From the NCBI GenBank assembly GCA_032622095.1, contig CP136062.1, positions 6,758,001 through 6,822,000 on the forward strand: a stretch of 64,000 bases of DNA, in the 5' to 3' direction. Shown here piece by piece: positions 1-11,704 of this stretch. A program made the position numbers and the translations under genes. Every line of letters begins with the position of its first letter. Positions within the stretch are counted from its first letter, which is position 1. Origin of the DNA: Siphonodentalium dalli. Lineage: Eukaryota > Mollusca > Scaphopoda > Gadilida > Siphonodentaliidae. The notes under the pieces were generated by a model. It was not told the origin of the DNA. It saw nothing but the letters and a program-made list of their open reading frames with translations, and ran no database searches.

Positions 1-730
1 ATGAACAAAGAAAACCAAACAAACAACACGTGTGTAGGGAGGGGGGTCCCATATTTATTGTGTACATGTTGAATATAAAATGTATATGTGTTATGCGTGT
101 TACTGATTGATTTGTGTATTTGCAATAAAGCATTCATTTGCGTACTGGCGACTAAAAAAGATCGATAAACGCAGGAAATAGAAAAGGCTTATTAAAGACA
201 AATATACATTAAATAAGCTGTTTCCGAATTTCTAACAAAAGTGATTATACGCGGTGCTGATAGAGCCTCTATAGATGTGTGTATGTGTATATTTCATGAT
301 GTCTAGTGTAGTGATGTGAAATCAGTGTCTTCAGCGGAGACCAAATGTGTCTGGATTCTGGCCAAATTCTGACGCAAATGACGTCATGGACCATGTCATG
401 ACGTCTTCGCTGGTTTTCGTTGAGCTAAGCAACGAAATTGGCCAAAATTAAACTAATTTATAGGCCTAAATCACATAGGAGTAGTTCGGAAAAACTGAAG
501 TTGCTAATTTCATAATCACCCGCTGGTGCCATGCCGATTCCGTGATTTGACCATTTCATTGTGAGATCAATTGCACCCAGAGGTGATACCAATTCGGCCC
601 GATGAGGTTTCTATTAGGGCATTATGTACTTATCGAAGTCCACTGGGGTCCAAAACGATTGGGGCATATAGTTCCACGACCATACACACGATACTTTCCA
701 TTGTCATTCTTCTTACTATTATGTCGGGGT
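1..730. other. Non-coding stretch, no gene recognised
   Basis: No convincing coding frame or known repeat is visible. The one structured site is a short inverted repeat at about 379-405, in which TGACGTCATG faces CATGACGTC across a small spacer. This gives a CRE-like site and a near copy back to back. Confidence 0.5.
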
Positions 731-732
731 CG

Positions 733-953
733 TTATATATATGCATTGCATATTATCATATTATAGGTTATTCGTAAGCATGCAATTGACTTCCCTGTGG
801 TCTTTCCAGCCACTATTTGTATGTACACATGTAACAGAACAAGAGAGAGAAGTGTGGGAGTCGCACCGAAAGTTGGCAGTACCCAGAATCCCAAGCCAGT
901 CACACATCCAAGTACTAACCGGGTTCGACGTTGCTTAACTTCGGTGATAACAC
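733..953 (-). repeat. 5S rRNA-derived SINE-like element or 5S pseudogene
   Basis: On the minus strand, about 877-950 closely matches the 3' two thirds of metazoan 5S rRNA. It includes AAGTTAAGCAACGTCG (A-box region) and CGGTTAGTACTTGGATG (C-box region), the internal RNA polymerase III promoter elements. The 5' third of 5S is not recognisable, and the match is followed on the minus strand by unrelated sequence rather than a terminator T-run. A 5S-headed SINE or a dispersed 5S pseudogene therefore fits better than a functional 5S gene. Sequence just downstream (about 775-835) recurs near 1341-1410 and 2113-2190, so the SINE body may belong to that dispersed repeat. Confidence 0.7.
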
Positions 954-2250
954 AAAGCATCTAACGACCGTGACCAAGAAATCTAGACCTCTCGAGCAGA
1001 GAAGTTATCGGCCTTCTACATTTACAATGTGACAACTACACACACAACTGCGATGACATTGAAAGTGGAAGTATCCAAGGATAAGCCACGATTTTGAATC
1101 AAAATCAAACAGTGCTTGATATTATTGATATAATTTTTTACTTGCGATTTTGACGTGAGCTACATCCTACGATGGAAATTATTCCACTTGCGATTCAATC
1201 ATGGTCGCCTTAATGTACGTTCAGACGACCATGATTCAATCGTAAGTGGAGGATTCGAACCCGACGAGATCGTGGATACCGGTAGTTTGTTCAGACGATT
1301 GCGATGTCGCGTACATTATGGTATCGTAGGTTGTTCCTAAAGCATGCGATTGACTACCCTACTGTCATTTCCAGCTACGAACGATTTTTACATACACACG
1401 ACTGCGATTACGCCGCAAGTGGAGATAACCAAGAATACGCCACAATTTCGCATCTAAAATCAAACAGAGCTTGATATTATTTTATGACCTATGATTTTGA
1501 CGTGGGCATGCACAGTCCAGCTACAAGTTACTTCCTACGACGGAAATCTGTCGATTTACGATTGTATCGTGGTCGTCTGAACGTACACTTAATGCAATGA
1601 TTCATTGATTGTTGTTGACATCTAATCAACGATTGCTGACTGATTATCAGCAAAGAAAGATCACCACGTAGAACTGTGAACAGAATCATGAGAATGATAA
1701 TACCACATGACATGGTCATGATGCGTTGATGGTGCATCGAAGTTTTCTGTTGTTTTCATTTGCAAAATTGTCATCACGTTAAAAGTATCTATGCATAGAA
1801 TAATGGAGTTCACAAACATAGCTTACCTGCTTTTCTCAGTTGGTGTGTTCAGTTTATGCTGATATGGTAATATTTCTATCACATAACATGCATATTCTTC
1901 GACGTCCTGTTCGCGAATTATTTCTGGGGCAGGACTTGGCACTTTAGAAGGGGTCCGACTAGTCAACAAGTATTCGATTACCTTGGAATTTGCAGTTATT
2001 TTGTGTCGTTAGTGAACGTTCAGACGACCACGATACAATCGTAATAGAAGGAAGTGGGGCCTCGACGAGATCATGGATAGATTGGGTGTCATCGTACATG
2101 AGTCATGATATCATAGGTTGTTCGTAAATCATGTTGACTACCCTGCGATCTTTTCAGGCATATTTTTTTTACGTACACAAGACTGCGACTACATCTAGTA
2201 CATGGCAAGTGGGGCTAGCGATTACGAATACGTGGCAAGTGGAGCCGTAC
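775..2250. repeat. Diverged direct copies of a dispersed repeat
   Basis: Several blocks recur in the same order. One block (AAGCATGC then ATTGACT) lies near 777, 1341 and, degenerate, 2128. A block containing TCAAACAG and GCTTGATATTA lies near 1103 and 1460. A block with ACTGCGA-TACG lies near 1045, 1397 and 2175. An inverted relative lies at about 39465-39690. This looks like nested or tandem copies of one interspersed repeat of unknown class. No coding frame is credible. Confidence 0.55.
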
Positions 2251-2326
2251 AACATGATGTTGTCAGTATTTTGATTTTATTTAAATAAACATAAAAAATA
2301 CAATTGTATATTTTAATTGAGGTCGG

Positions 2327-2433
2327 TATGAGCCAGGGTCCGTATAAGCCAGGGTCCGTATCAGCCGGTGGTCCGTAAAAGCCAGGGTCCGTAAGAGCCA
2401 GGGTCCGTAAGAGCCAGGGTCCGTATAAGCCGC
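2327..2433 (+). repeat. 18-bp tandem repeat, about six copies
   Basis: A short minisatellite with unit close to AGCCAGGGTCCGTAAG plus two bases repeats about six times, with occasional substitutions. Short frames through it are artefacts of the repeat. Confidence 0.85.
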
Positions 2434-4160
2434 ATACCATTGTCAACCCCGGCTCAAAATGCGAACTCTGACGGCCCGTAACTCCGTTATTTTCCAATGG
2501 ATTTTTAAATTGTTTTCAGATTTGTGATCTGCTGCTCTCAGAGATGGTATGTTATAGATTTCATCTGATTCAGAGACGAATAATATATTTGAAATTGACA
2601 AGCATATGTGCCCAATTTTAAACTTTGAGGGATCAAATCTCCGACATTCTTCAACAGATGAACGATCTGTTTTCAGTTTAGTAATCAGCATGTATGGTAG
2701 ATATTCCAAGTTTCATCTGATTTTGAGACCAAAAACAATTTGGGACCTGGGACCACCCCTCCCCAGACCCACAATACTGAACCGAACCTGGCAGATTTTG
2801 GGGGAATACTTGCGCTCATTACTCGGGTCACATCGACGTATGACGTAATGTCTGATGGTTTAAGATGAGTTGTGGTCGCAAGCAGTTTGGTCCATAATAG
2901 TAACTGTGAAGGCACGTAACTCTGGCATTTTCTAATGGATTTTATCAATTCTTTCAGTTTCTTGATTGGCTGATGCAGGAGATATTATAACGAACCAAAG
3001 CCGGACGCTTTGGGTCGTATATAGGCTATATCTGATTTTGTGACGTCACCAATTTTTAAGTAATACGACCCTTGGATTTTGAATTTTGGAAAGCACGAAT
3101 GTCGCACATAGGATCGGTGGGCCTAAAGCATTATTGTCGTAAAACTTAAAACTATAGATATACTACTGTAGTCTATAGGCAGTAATAATATATAATGATT
3201 ATATGTAAGATGATATTTATATATGTATTTTATCTTGGATTACGCTAGAATATGGTCATAACCAATAAATAATTTGAATTTGAATATTGTCGTAATCGGT
3301 TGTCAATTTGCCCAGAAAACTAATTCCAGATAGGCTGACCACACCAGTTGGCTATATACTCCAGTGACCATACGATTCGCATCAATGCCCATGTAGAGAA
3401 TATCTTCAATTTTCTATCCGTATTTTAGCCTGATAAATTGATGCAATATTCATAAGTATAAAGCAGAGTAACCTGGGCCAGGCTAACTATGTACTTGTTT
3501 TGATTGAGTGCTCATCGATAAAATCTAAAAATAAAATCGATAAATAAAATTGGAAGATACCATATAGTTCCAAACGTATTAACAATTTAAACCCATAATA
3601 TTCTGCAATTGTATGAAACAAACTATTTATTTAATTATATTGAGTTTTAATAATGATATAAATTGTTGTATTTGTTACAACAACGGACGAAGAGATGTGA
3701 TTTTGTCCTATAAATTAATACGCAATCACAATACACAAATAGTCCTGTCCGCGCTTTCTTCGCATAGTTATCTCCCTTTATATGGAAAAATGTCATTTTA
3801 TTATCTCAGAAATTATAAGGAGCAGAGCATCGAAAATTGGACCGTATGCATACCTCGATATGCCCTACTGACCACGGACATCAAAACTTGTGTCCGCGCT
3901 TTCCCTGCGGAGTTACTGCACATAGATTGGCAAACCTGAAATTGATTGTACTCGGCTGTTCTTTCGTATCATTATAGATAACTGAATTTGGTTTTCGCAG
4001 TCCTCTTGGTCGTTGTCAGTTCAGTGCGAAAATGAAAAATGAAAGAAATTCATTTTATCATCTCGGAAATTATAAGGAGCAGAGCCGGACCCGAATATAC
4101 CGCTCAAAAATATTTTTTCCCAGGACTTTCCGCGTTACGGGGTACGGAAATATTGCAACT
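2434..4160. other. Non-coding, repeat-derived sequence
   Basis: Two related blocks (about 2470-2560 and 2890-2975), with CGTAACTC near a TTTTC-AATGGATTTT segment, are diverged copies of one repeat. At about 3262-3285 the sequence AATAAATAATTTGAATTTG resembles the 3' tail of a non-LTR retroposon. Segments at about 3796-3830 and 4050-4085 share ATTATAAGGAGCAGAGC. No gene is recognised. Confidence 0.4.
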
Positions 4161-5160
4161 ATTTTTCCCGCCAAATCCAAACCGGCTAATTCAAGAGCAA
4201 GATAATGTCGTAGCAGGTACGTTGACATACTGTATTTACGTCCCAAAAGTTTGACCGCTATACTTTAAAAGTAATATGTCCAACGGAGAATGCGAGTCGG
4301 GGTGGGTTGAGACTTTAGGAAAATTCCACGAAAATTGCAAAGTGGGGGGAATTCAAACATCGAGATAATTTTGTTTGACGGGTACATCTGATGGGTAGTG
4401 TTCACGCGCATCTACAGTGCGATTTTCTAATTTTCAGATGGAACGGTTAACTCGACGTGACAACGCTATATAACATAGATATGTATACTTAAGTAGTATA
4501 TCACTAACCTATTTTTAGCCCCAAATCCAAACCGGCTAATGAAGGAGCGAGTTTAATGCAGTGGCATATAAGCCGGTATACTGTAGGTGGGTCTCCAAAA
4601 TTTAACCGCTCTACTATAAACGCAACCTGCTCAATGGAGTGTTTGTGTCGGGTGGGTTCAGATTTGGCAAATTCCACCGAAAATCAAATGGGGAAAATTA
4701 CTCCGAAAATCAGACATTGAGATAAAAACTTTTCGACGAGTGGATGTGATTAGTAGTATCTAAACGCAAGATTAGTACGCTTTTCAAAGTTTCAGAGTGT
4801 ACGGTTTAACCCTGGTAGCGTGTAACGTTGTTAACGGGTGATATATATTACTCAAATTCAAACCCACTCGTTATGACGCAAATTCAAACGGACTTATCAA
4901 GGAACAATGCAAATACATGAATATGTTCACCGATATACTATAGCTATGTCCGCTTTACTATAAAAGTAACCTGTCCAACGGAGAGGTGGCGTACGCCCCG
5001 GGGTGGGTCGAGGCTTTTGGCAAATTCCACCGAAACTCGTAAACGGGAAAAAATTGTGAATCAAGTGTTTTATATTTTGAACACTGCATGTGTTTGGTAG
5101 TATATAAGGACAACATTAGTTTCAGAGCGGACGGGTTAGCACTCAGCTAGCATTATCGAT
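4160..5160 (+). repeat. Tandem repeat of about 350 bp, three diverged units
   Basis: Units begin near 4171, 4521 and about 4880, each with a block like AAATCCAAACCGGCTAAT. Each continues with the same order of shared blocks: a GACCGCT-ACTATAAA segment, a GTCCAACGGAG segment, GGTGGGTTGAG and an AAATTCCACCGAAA segment. The third unit is the most diverged. No coding frame persists across units. Confidence 0.75.
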
Positions 5161-6540
5161 TGTGATATAGTTATCTCTCGATTACAGTTAACTCTATTAT
5201 AAAGACGTTAATGACTATAGTGTAGCGATGAGTCACTGACATACTAAATACTTAATTAACCAAGCGGTATTTCCATTAAAACTAAAATATTCTGAATCCG
5301 AAACTGATGTTCTGCTTATTTTTCTAGCTATTCTACCTAGAAAAGTTCTCATTTTAAGTTTTTTTCTTCTTGAATTTAGAAAATATTTGTGGCAGTTTAT
5401 GATTGCCATGTGGGTGGGAAGATATATAGGGTGGGGAGATATCCTAGGAATGATATCTCGTCCTGTGGTGATATGCAGGGGCGGAAGTTAAATGGGGCAT
5501 ATGACTATCATGTACCAGTTAAAAGATTACGCTATAGTGTAGTTTTCTCGGGGTAATCAATAACTGATTGTTTATAAAGAAACCGCTGGACACTCGGATC
5601 TGAAAAGTTTTACATACGGGTAATTTGACCCGATAATTCTTATTAGATAGATCCCGTTGACATCAAATGTATGAAAAGGCCACTAATAATTCATTTGATG
5701 AAATAATTAATTATATGGCATCTATTTCATTACACTCTACGGGTCAATTTATCCCGTGTTTCAATTTTCACAAACCAGATTGCAACAATTTCTGGTAATT
5801 GATCTCAGGCGACTTATCCTTAAAGTGACTATCCGAATTCAAGCAGTGTAGGGCATCATGATTAGCATAACGCTACCTGCAGTCATATGCTGATGGTTGG
5901 GTATGCATACACCATTTTATATACAACAAAGGCGACTTATAGGTGGCAAATGTGAGCAATAAATAGCTTTCTTGTGTATTAAAATTGGCACAGATCGATT
6001 ACCTGGCCAGGGGAATGTCATGGGATAGTCGCGTCTTCTCACGTCCCACCAATAATGGCTGGAATAAAGCATTGTTTATTAACATTTGACATCAGATGGC
6101 TTAAAGTGGAAATAATAAAGTATATAACCAACACAGAGCGTGTTTTATCAGCACAGAATATATGTGGGAATATTGGCCATTTTATGACAAGAAGAGTATT
6201 AGCCAGTGGTGACATGTATGCCGCGTCGTATTTATACAGGTCGTAAATCAAATCAGACCAAACCATGATAGAGTTCCGCTCTTCCATGTCCTGGATTGAG
6301 ATCACGAATGTGTGCGTGTTTTTTGTCTGTTCTCCTTAATAATCTGTGTTCTTAATAAAAAGTTAAAACAAAAAATAAAAATATTTATTTGTTAGCTGAA
6401 AAAATTATACGCCCTATAATGTCCGTGTAAATCGCAAATTACACGATAATTACATAAATTACATACGAGTTTGTATCCACCCTACGACAAAACATAGAAA
6501 CATAAATGCAGATACTTTTTTTTCATAACTTAATTGCACT
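5161..6540. other. Non-coding; small inverted-repeat element inside
   Basis: No gene is seen. At about 5616-5757 there are inverted ends of about 17 bp, ACGGGTAATTTGACCCG against CGGGTCAATTTATCCCGT, about 140 bp apart. This is the size and form of a MITE. Confidence 0.4.
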
Positions 6541-6542
6541 CA

Positions 6543-6841
6543 GGTATGTACGGACATATAGTTACAATTCACCATTGGAGATCATTCTATTTTGCAGACG
6601 AAAGAAATGTCACTCGATGTTCTGGAATAGACGTTATGTTGCCGGAATGCAGGACGTTTCTCCGCAGGGAAATAATGACGTGTGATGGATCACTGACTGC
6701 GCGATCTGTGGGCATCATGGGAACTAAGTACGCATCGATATTTTCCAGCACTATGCGGAAGCTAATTGGCAAAAATGGAAGTGTTGTGATCCTCGGAATA
6801 GGAATATGGGACGACTTCAACTACACGACTGTTATTCAGAA
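6543..6841 (+). CDS. Candidate orphan coding exon, unknown product
   Basis: The frame is open throughout, about 99 codons. A T-run and a CAG acceptor lie just before it (T8 at about 6517, AG at 6541-6542), and a good donor GTAAGC lies at its end. The peptide contains a Cys near a MLPECRTFLRREI segment and ends GIGIWDDFNYTTVIQ. I do not recognise a family, no partner exon is visible, and a shorter antisense frame overlaps it. It could be a real internal exon or chance. Confidence 0.25.
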
Positions 6842-9180
6842 GTAAGCACATACTGACACTTTCGCCCTAATTATAACTACATAAATAACATGACCATACG
6901 TAAACGCAATAAAACCCACTTAGATTAAATGAACATAGCTATTTGCGATCCAAAGTACAATTATTATAATATTCGCTTTTGAATATTCCCGCGGTATAAA
7001 AACAAGTCGACGAAATTGCTTTGACATCGATAAAGAAAATAATAACATTTCTTTCCGTGTTCGAAAAGAACTTTACAAGAGGTGTACTTTTGTGAGACAC
7101 TTTTCTCATAACATCTACACTATCTATCTAACAATATCCACGCGTTGGTAACCCTGAATATATGGCGTGCTTAGATATAATAAAATTACTCTGAAATATG
7201 CTCCATTGTGTGTTGAAATTCGGCAGCGTTAGAAAAATGCACACCGATAATGTGACATATATAACTAATAAGAACATGATGTGACAACCGCATTAGAGAG
7301 TGTGATGTATGGCTCAGGATAAGTTGATACACTGAGTCATATAGTCATATACGCCTATCGAATTATGAGCTGCCTATGCTTCTGTGCATAAGTTGGAAAG
7401 AGTCGGATGTCGCAAGGATATGGGCACATTTGCCGGAATATCAACACATCCAACTCGTGACATTAAGAACTAATCACGATTGAACATAGTTCCATTAACG
7501 GTTTGACAGAATCATACAATAGTGCAGGTCGAAAGTTTGCATACACTTGATAAATATATCAACATCACTTGGTATGGATTATATACACAAAACCGCGCGC
7601 GTATGACACTGTTGTTACTGTTGTCAGGATAACCGACGACGGAAATGAGTAAGGACAGTAGGGTCGGTGTAAACACCATATGTGGTAAGTCGCAATCATA
7701 TGGATGCAATTGACATGGAACCAATATTGCAAGTTTGGGATGGAATAAATACACAAAACCGCAATCGCGAGTAGTTACTGTTTTCAGAATGTTATCCTTA
7801 CGCAACCGCTTGTCCAACATTATTCTAAATGCCCCCCCCCCCCCACTACACCGTTGTCTATCAACCATCAACCCTTCAGCATGGATGTTGCCTAACCATG
7901 TTTCTGCAATGAAAACGCCAAATTTCAAGTTCAAGACTCATAGACTTAACCGCAAAACATGGAAATCTTAAGCAATTTAACGATATGTATTGCCAGTTTC
8001 TTGCAATAATAGCCATATATGTTTAAATTTAAAAGACTCCAAACACTATCGGCACCAAAACTCATGGCAGTGAAGTCATACCAGGTAGCATCGAAAACAT
8101 TGTACCCAATTACTGGTTCTGTCATAACTTTAAGACTGTATTTTTTAAATGTTTTTTCAGTACGTTCCACATCGATCATTTTTAACTGCGCTACTACATC
8201 AATAAATTACTTTCAGTTTATATTCTAGGATGCGTTGATCAATGTCGCAACCATATGGACACCCCTTCCGGAATTTTGACATACATAAAGTTTCGGCCAG
8301 TACACACGTTTGCTGTTGTGATCACCAGTCGCTCAACACACATCTCTAACTGACCCCCTTGTCTCTACATATCTGCAAGACGGGTGTTGGCTAACACGGT
8401 TCCTTCAACTGAATCGCGAAATTTAAACTTGGCAACTCATCGATTTAACCAAAACACTGGACATTTTAAGCAGTGTAGTGACATAATATCACTACAATGC
8501 TTAAAATGTCACTGATATCGTTTGTATTTGTCCTGGGATAATTTCCATGTCAACTTAAAGCCAAACACGATTGGCAACGCATTGCAAATATTGGAAACGC
8601 GACAGCAAGACAATCAAGAATGTTAAGCGCCATGTTTTCAAACTGATGATTGGATGATTAAAACACGTATTTAATAGTTAGTCTTTCCATATTCGAAAGA
8701 TACCATCGCGAGATGCATGACATTGATTTTGTTTGCGGCCGATTAGCCTAACAGGCTAATCTGCTGCTATCGGCAGAATAGCGGAATTATCTTATTGTGC
8801 CGCTAGCGCCATACTAGCCATATCGTGCCATTATGTGATTCTGCCGCGGAATAAAATTCGGACCTTATTATGCCGCTAGAGGTAGCATAGCCTCGGCATT
8901 AATTTATATTATAAAAGGCTCTGCGTTAAAACACCACACAGATACAGTAATGCTCTAATTAATCGACTCCTTAACCACAGCAGAATTATGGGTAACTTTT
9001 CAGGATTTAGTCGGAAATATGGCTTGCTGCCATTCATCGGAAAGCTCTCCGTAGCTGTCTCATGAGAACGTATACTCGGTACAATTCCGTTGCATATAAT
9101 TTGGAAACATAATAGCAGCGATCGTGTTCTGCTTCTGTAATACACATGTACAACGGAAAATATATTATCACTGAACTCAC
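6842..9180. other. Non-coding; dispersed repeats and hairpins
   Basis: About 7820-7980 and 8330-8475 are diverged direct copies. On the minus strand, about 8060-8130 matches the repeat at 53755-53820 (shared AGTAATTGGGTAC and GCTACCTGGTATGAC). A strong hairpin with about 22-bp arms spans 8460-8510. A short hairpin GATTAGCCT-AGGCTAATC lies near 8740, and a C-run at about 7832. Frames here look like chance. Confidence 0.5.
8943..9065 (+). mobile_element. MITE, truncated copy (TA-CAGT ends)
   Basis: It starts TACAGTAATGC and continues through AATCGACTCCTTAACCACAG and a TTCAGGATTTAGTCGGAAA block. The same order is seen in the copies at 32289-32462 and 48192-48301. The opposite terminal inverted repeat is missing or unrecognisable. 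TA-flanked CAGT ends are typical of Tc1/mariner-type non-autonomous elements. Confidence 0.6.
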
Positions 9181-9799
9181 CTCTTGTTCATATATGCCTT
9201 CCTTTGCCTTGTCATCAGATATGTCTACACTGTTAGTTGTGTCAAGTTCATCAACATGTTGATGTACATATCTACGTACTATACCCTATCATCCGCTGAT
9301 AACAGAAATATCGACTGCGACACTTAACGTAAATTTTCGCCTCCTCTGCGGCATCTAAATATCAATTTCTTTCCGTGGGTTAAACACCGGACTTTCACCG
9401 CTCTACAACTCAGAGATCGGTGTATGGTTGTCCGTGGTGCCGAGTCCATTCCGTTTTAGGTCTTTCATGACAGATTGGTAAATAGAGTTACTGGTGGTGT
9501 TAAATTCAGGGTCAATGTTGTTATGGTCTTTGAAAAACGTTTTAGTACCAACCAGAGTGCCATAATTGCAGTTTTCTTAAAAGTATTCCCGTCTTGTTTC
9601 CTGGCGCCGGCATAAAAATCCCTGAGCGAAATGTTCACCTCTTTCGCATAAAAGTTTTCAAAATCTGTTTACCACATTCAATGAGGACTTGTCGGAAACA
9701 TCTCATAGCCTCATCCGTCCATCTCTTGTTATCAATAGAATTCTTGGCATCAAAAAGCTCCTTAATATAATCGTCAGTTGGATTCACAAAGGGAGTCAT
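9181..9799 (-). pseudogene. Crypton-type tyrosine recombinase, decayed copy 1 (N-terminal half)
   Basis: The conceptual minus-strand protein parallels the recombinase at 32983-35988. It starts at ATG 9799 with MTPFVNPTDDYIKELFDAK and continues, after frame changes near 9670 and 9545, into a segment ending FYAGARKQDGNTFKK, then LKRNGLGTTDNHTPISE, CRRGGENLR and YVHQHVDELDTT. These match the corresponding segments of copy 2 in order. The Arg-rich CRRG segment holds the likely first catalytic Arg. It ends at a good splice donor (GTGAGT, 9175-9180), the same exon boundary as in copy 2. The catalytic C-terminal exon was not found downstream. Unlike copy 2, the first two coding segments are contiguous here. 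Confidence 0.75.
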
Positions 9800-10160
9800 C
9801 TTTTCGAGTCAGCTATTGTCGTCTGATTTTCACGAAGAGAAAGTTGGATCGGTGTAAGGGACGTTACTCAAAACAACAACGAAGCGTTAACATTGAAGTA
9901 CTCGAAACATTCGGAACATGTCTGGCCAACGCTCATTTTCCAACACCACGGGGTGCGTTTTTGTGTTTCCTTGTGTCCTATAACAAACTGAATTATATGT
10001 TCGGTAAGATTCTGGCATCTCCGGAGATTTCTCTGGAGCGGTCAATAATTCTTAACATTTTACCATCGATGGTAACAACCTAGTTACCTGAAAGCACTGG
10101 AAATGGTCGTATATTACGTAGTATCATTCCTATCAATCAGGAAACGAAAATTGGGGAGAA

Positions 10161-10345
10161 GCAGGAAGTATAACAATACACAGTTGAAGCCCCCTTTCGA
10201 AGGATACATTACAGTTGTCGCCCGCGATTGAGTTAGACACGGTGATTTGTCGCCCGCTCGAGACCTGGAATGTCATTCCAGGTCGAGAGCGGCGACAAAT
10301 CCCCGTGTCTCAGGAACACAAGGGTGACAACTGTTTTGTTATCTG
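10161..10345 (-). repeat. Crypton-associated upstream repeat with long hairpin, copy A
   Basis: It contains GATTTGTCGCCCGCTCGAGA and an inverted counterpart about 35 bp away, giving a long imperfect hairpin at about 10235-10310, followed by GACAACTGTTTTGTTA. Related blocks (GTCGCCCGC, TTCTCGAGCGG, CAACTGTTTTGTTA) occur at 27545-27720 and 36225-36420. In two of the three places the block lies just upstream of a Crypton recombinase gene, so it is probably the 5' part of that element. Confidence 0.55.
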
Positions 10346-10691
10346 AGAAAGGAGTACACACGAACCTCCTTAATGGCAGGCCTAAATGCGCGCGTATATT
10401 CTTTAATCCAGTTCGAAGAGTTAATTTTATGTTGGAATCATTCACATTCACAATTTGGATCAATTAACACAACCATCATTTGTGCAGCTATTATCCAGAC
10501 AGTTTTCTGGTCGCGTGGTGGAAATCGGTTCAGGGAAAGAGGAGTAAAGCACTTTCGAAGTTGAGAAGCCATGCGGCGAAATGTTTGGTTTCGTTTTAAA
10601 TGAGCGTAAAGACGCATGTAGACGTGCTGATTTCAAGAACGCTAAAATGTCAAACTAACACGTTGTAGTGGTGCAAAGAGACATTGACAAC

Positions 10692-11199
10692 TGTCCTATA
10701 ATCGGCCGTAGATCGTCTCTCCACGTTGGGAACACAGGTCCAGACACAGTTTTGTAGATACACAATCTTTTATTGTAACATCAAGAATGCATGGATATAT
10801 ATTTACCACAACAACTTTCACAAAGCTAGCAGGTTGAGAAGTCGCCTGAAGTCTGTCGTGGGGCCAATCAGTCACTTAGAGAATTACAACCGAAAAGCCA
10901 CGACCAAAAGCAAACATACTATTTTATTCCAACTTTCTCCCCAAGTCACATGACTGGTCTCTGATACGATATACTCACAGCCAATTCCAGGCCAGTAACT
11001 TCTTATTCGTTATTCTCTCAGACCAGTGAAGGGGTTTCCACGTGACATTGATCTGTTTCCAAACATATGATTCGATATACTTCTGAACCAGTAAAGTCGT
11101 GGTCCCACACTCTTATTGATCAGTTGGTAATTGGTTTTATTAACCTACTCTACACAGACCTTCAGGCAAATATTAACCCCGACATTCCACTATAGCACA
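10692..11199 (-). repeat. 3' LTR of the env-bearing element
   Basis: It is colinear with 24153-24660 at a fixed offset of 13461 with one substitution seen. In element orientation it begins TGTGCTATAG and ends TATAGGACA. It carries a TATA-like AAATATATAT (about 10795-10805) and an AATAAA (about 10769-10775) close to its 3' end. The open frame antisense to the LTR is present in both copies only because the LTRs are identical. Confidence 0.95.
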
Positions 11200-11203
11200 C
11201 ACG

Positions 11204-11217
11204 TCCCTTTTTTTTTC
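11204..11217 (-). other. Polypurine tract
   Basis: On the minus strand a 14-nt run of purines (G, nine A, GGG, A) ends 4 nt before the 3' LTR. This is the expected position for the plus-strand DNA primer of a retroelement. Confidence 0.8.
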
Positions 11218-11704
11218 GAGTTTAATTATTTAAGTAAACTAACAACTCCACCGTTGCAATCGGTTTCGTTGATTAAGTTATCTGAAAATATCAAATTTCT
11301 TCATTCCACTGTTAGGGTTTGCAACCCCTTCCAGTTCTTCTTGACCATATTGAAATATCAAGCGTTTCCAACTGCTCCCAACCCCTTAACGAACATCAAT
11401 TTATAATTAAATCTCCTAACTACAATTTCATAATTTCTTTATCCTCCCTCGTTCTTCAACGATTTCTTGTACCAATTGTACAATATTCAGCTCAATTCCA
11501 CAAATTGCATATACGAATACAATTACATTTCATTACATACACAATTTCAGTACAAGAATACAATTACATGTTGTTACATACACAATGTTGAATACACCAA
11601 TATCATTACTAATAATACCTAACATTGAAATACAATAGTGCACTATATCATAATACATTCAATGTTCAATAACTGAGAGTTAAATCAGTAACAGGACTCC
11701 CACC
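11218..11704 (-). other. 3' untranslated region of the element
   Basis: AT-rich sequence between the env stop and the polypurine tract. It contains two short related blocks with CAATTACAT and ACATACACAAT (about 11517-11585). No gene is seen. Confidence 0.6.

Noticed and set aside
877..950. Functional 5S rRNA gene
   Set aside because: The 5' third of 5S is missing, substitutions are present, and no terminator T-run follows.
7512..7934. 140-codon minus-strand frame
   Set aside because: It spans a C-run and a diverged direct repeat, has no recognisable motif, and the composition is unlike a protein.
10726..10953. 75-codon plus-strand frame, identical to one at 24187-24414
   Set aside because: It lies within the LTRs, antisense to the element. 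The two copies are identical only because the LTRs are.
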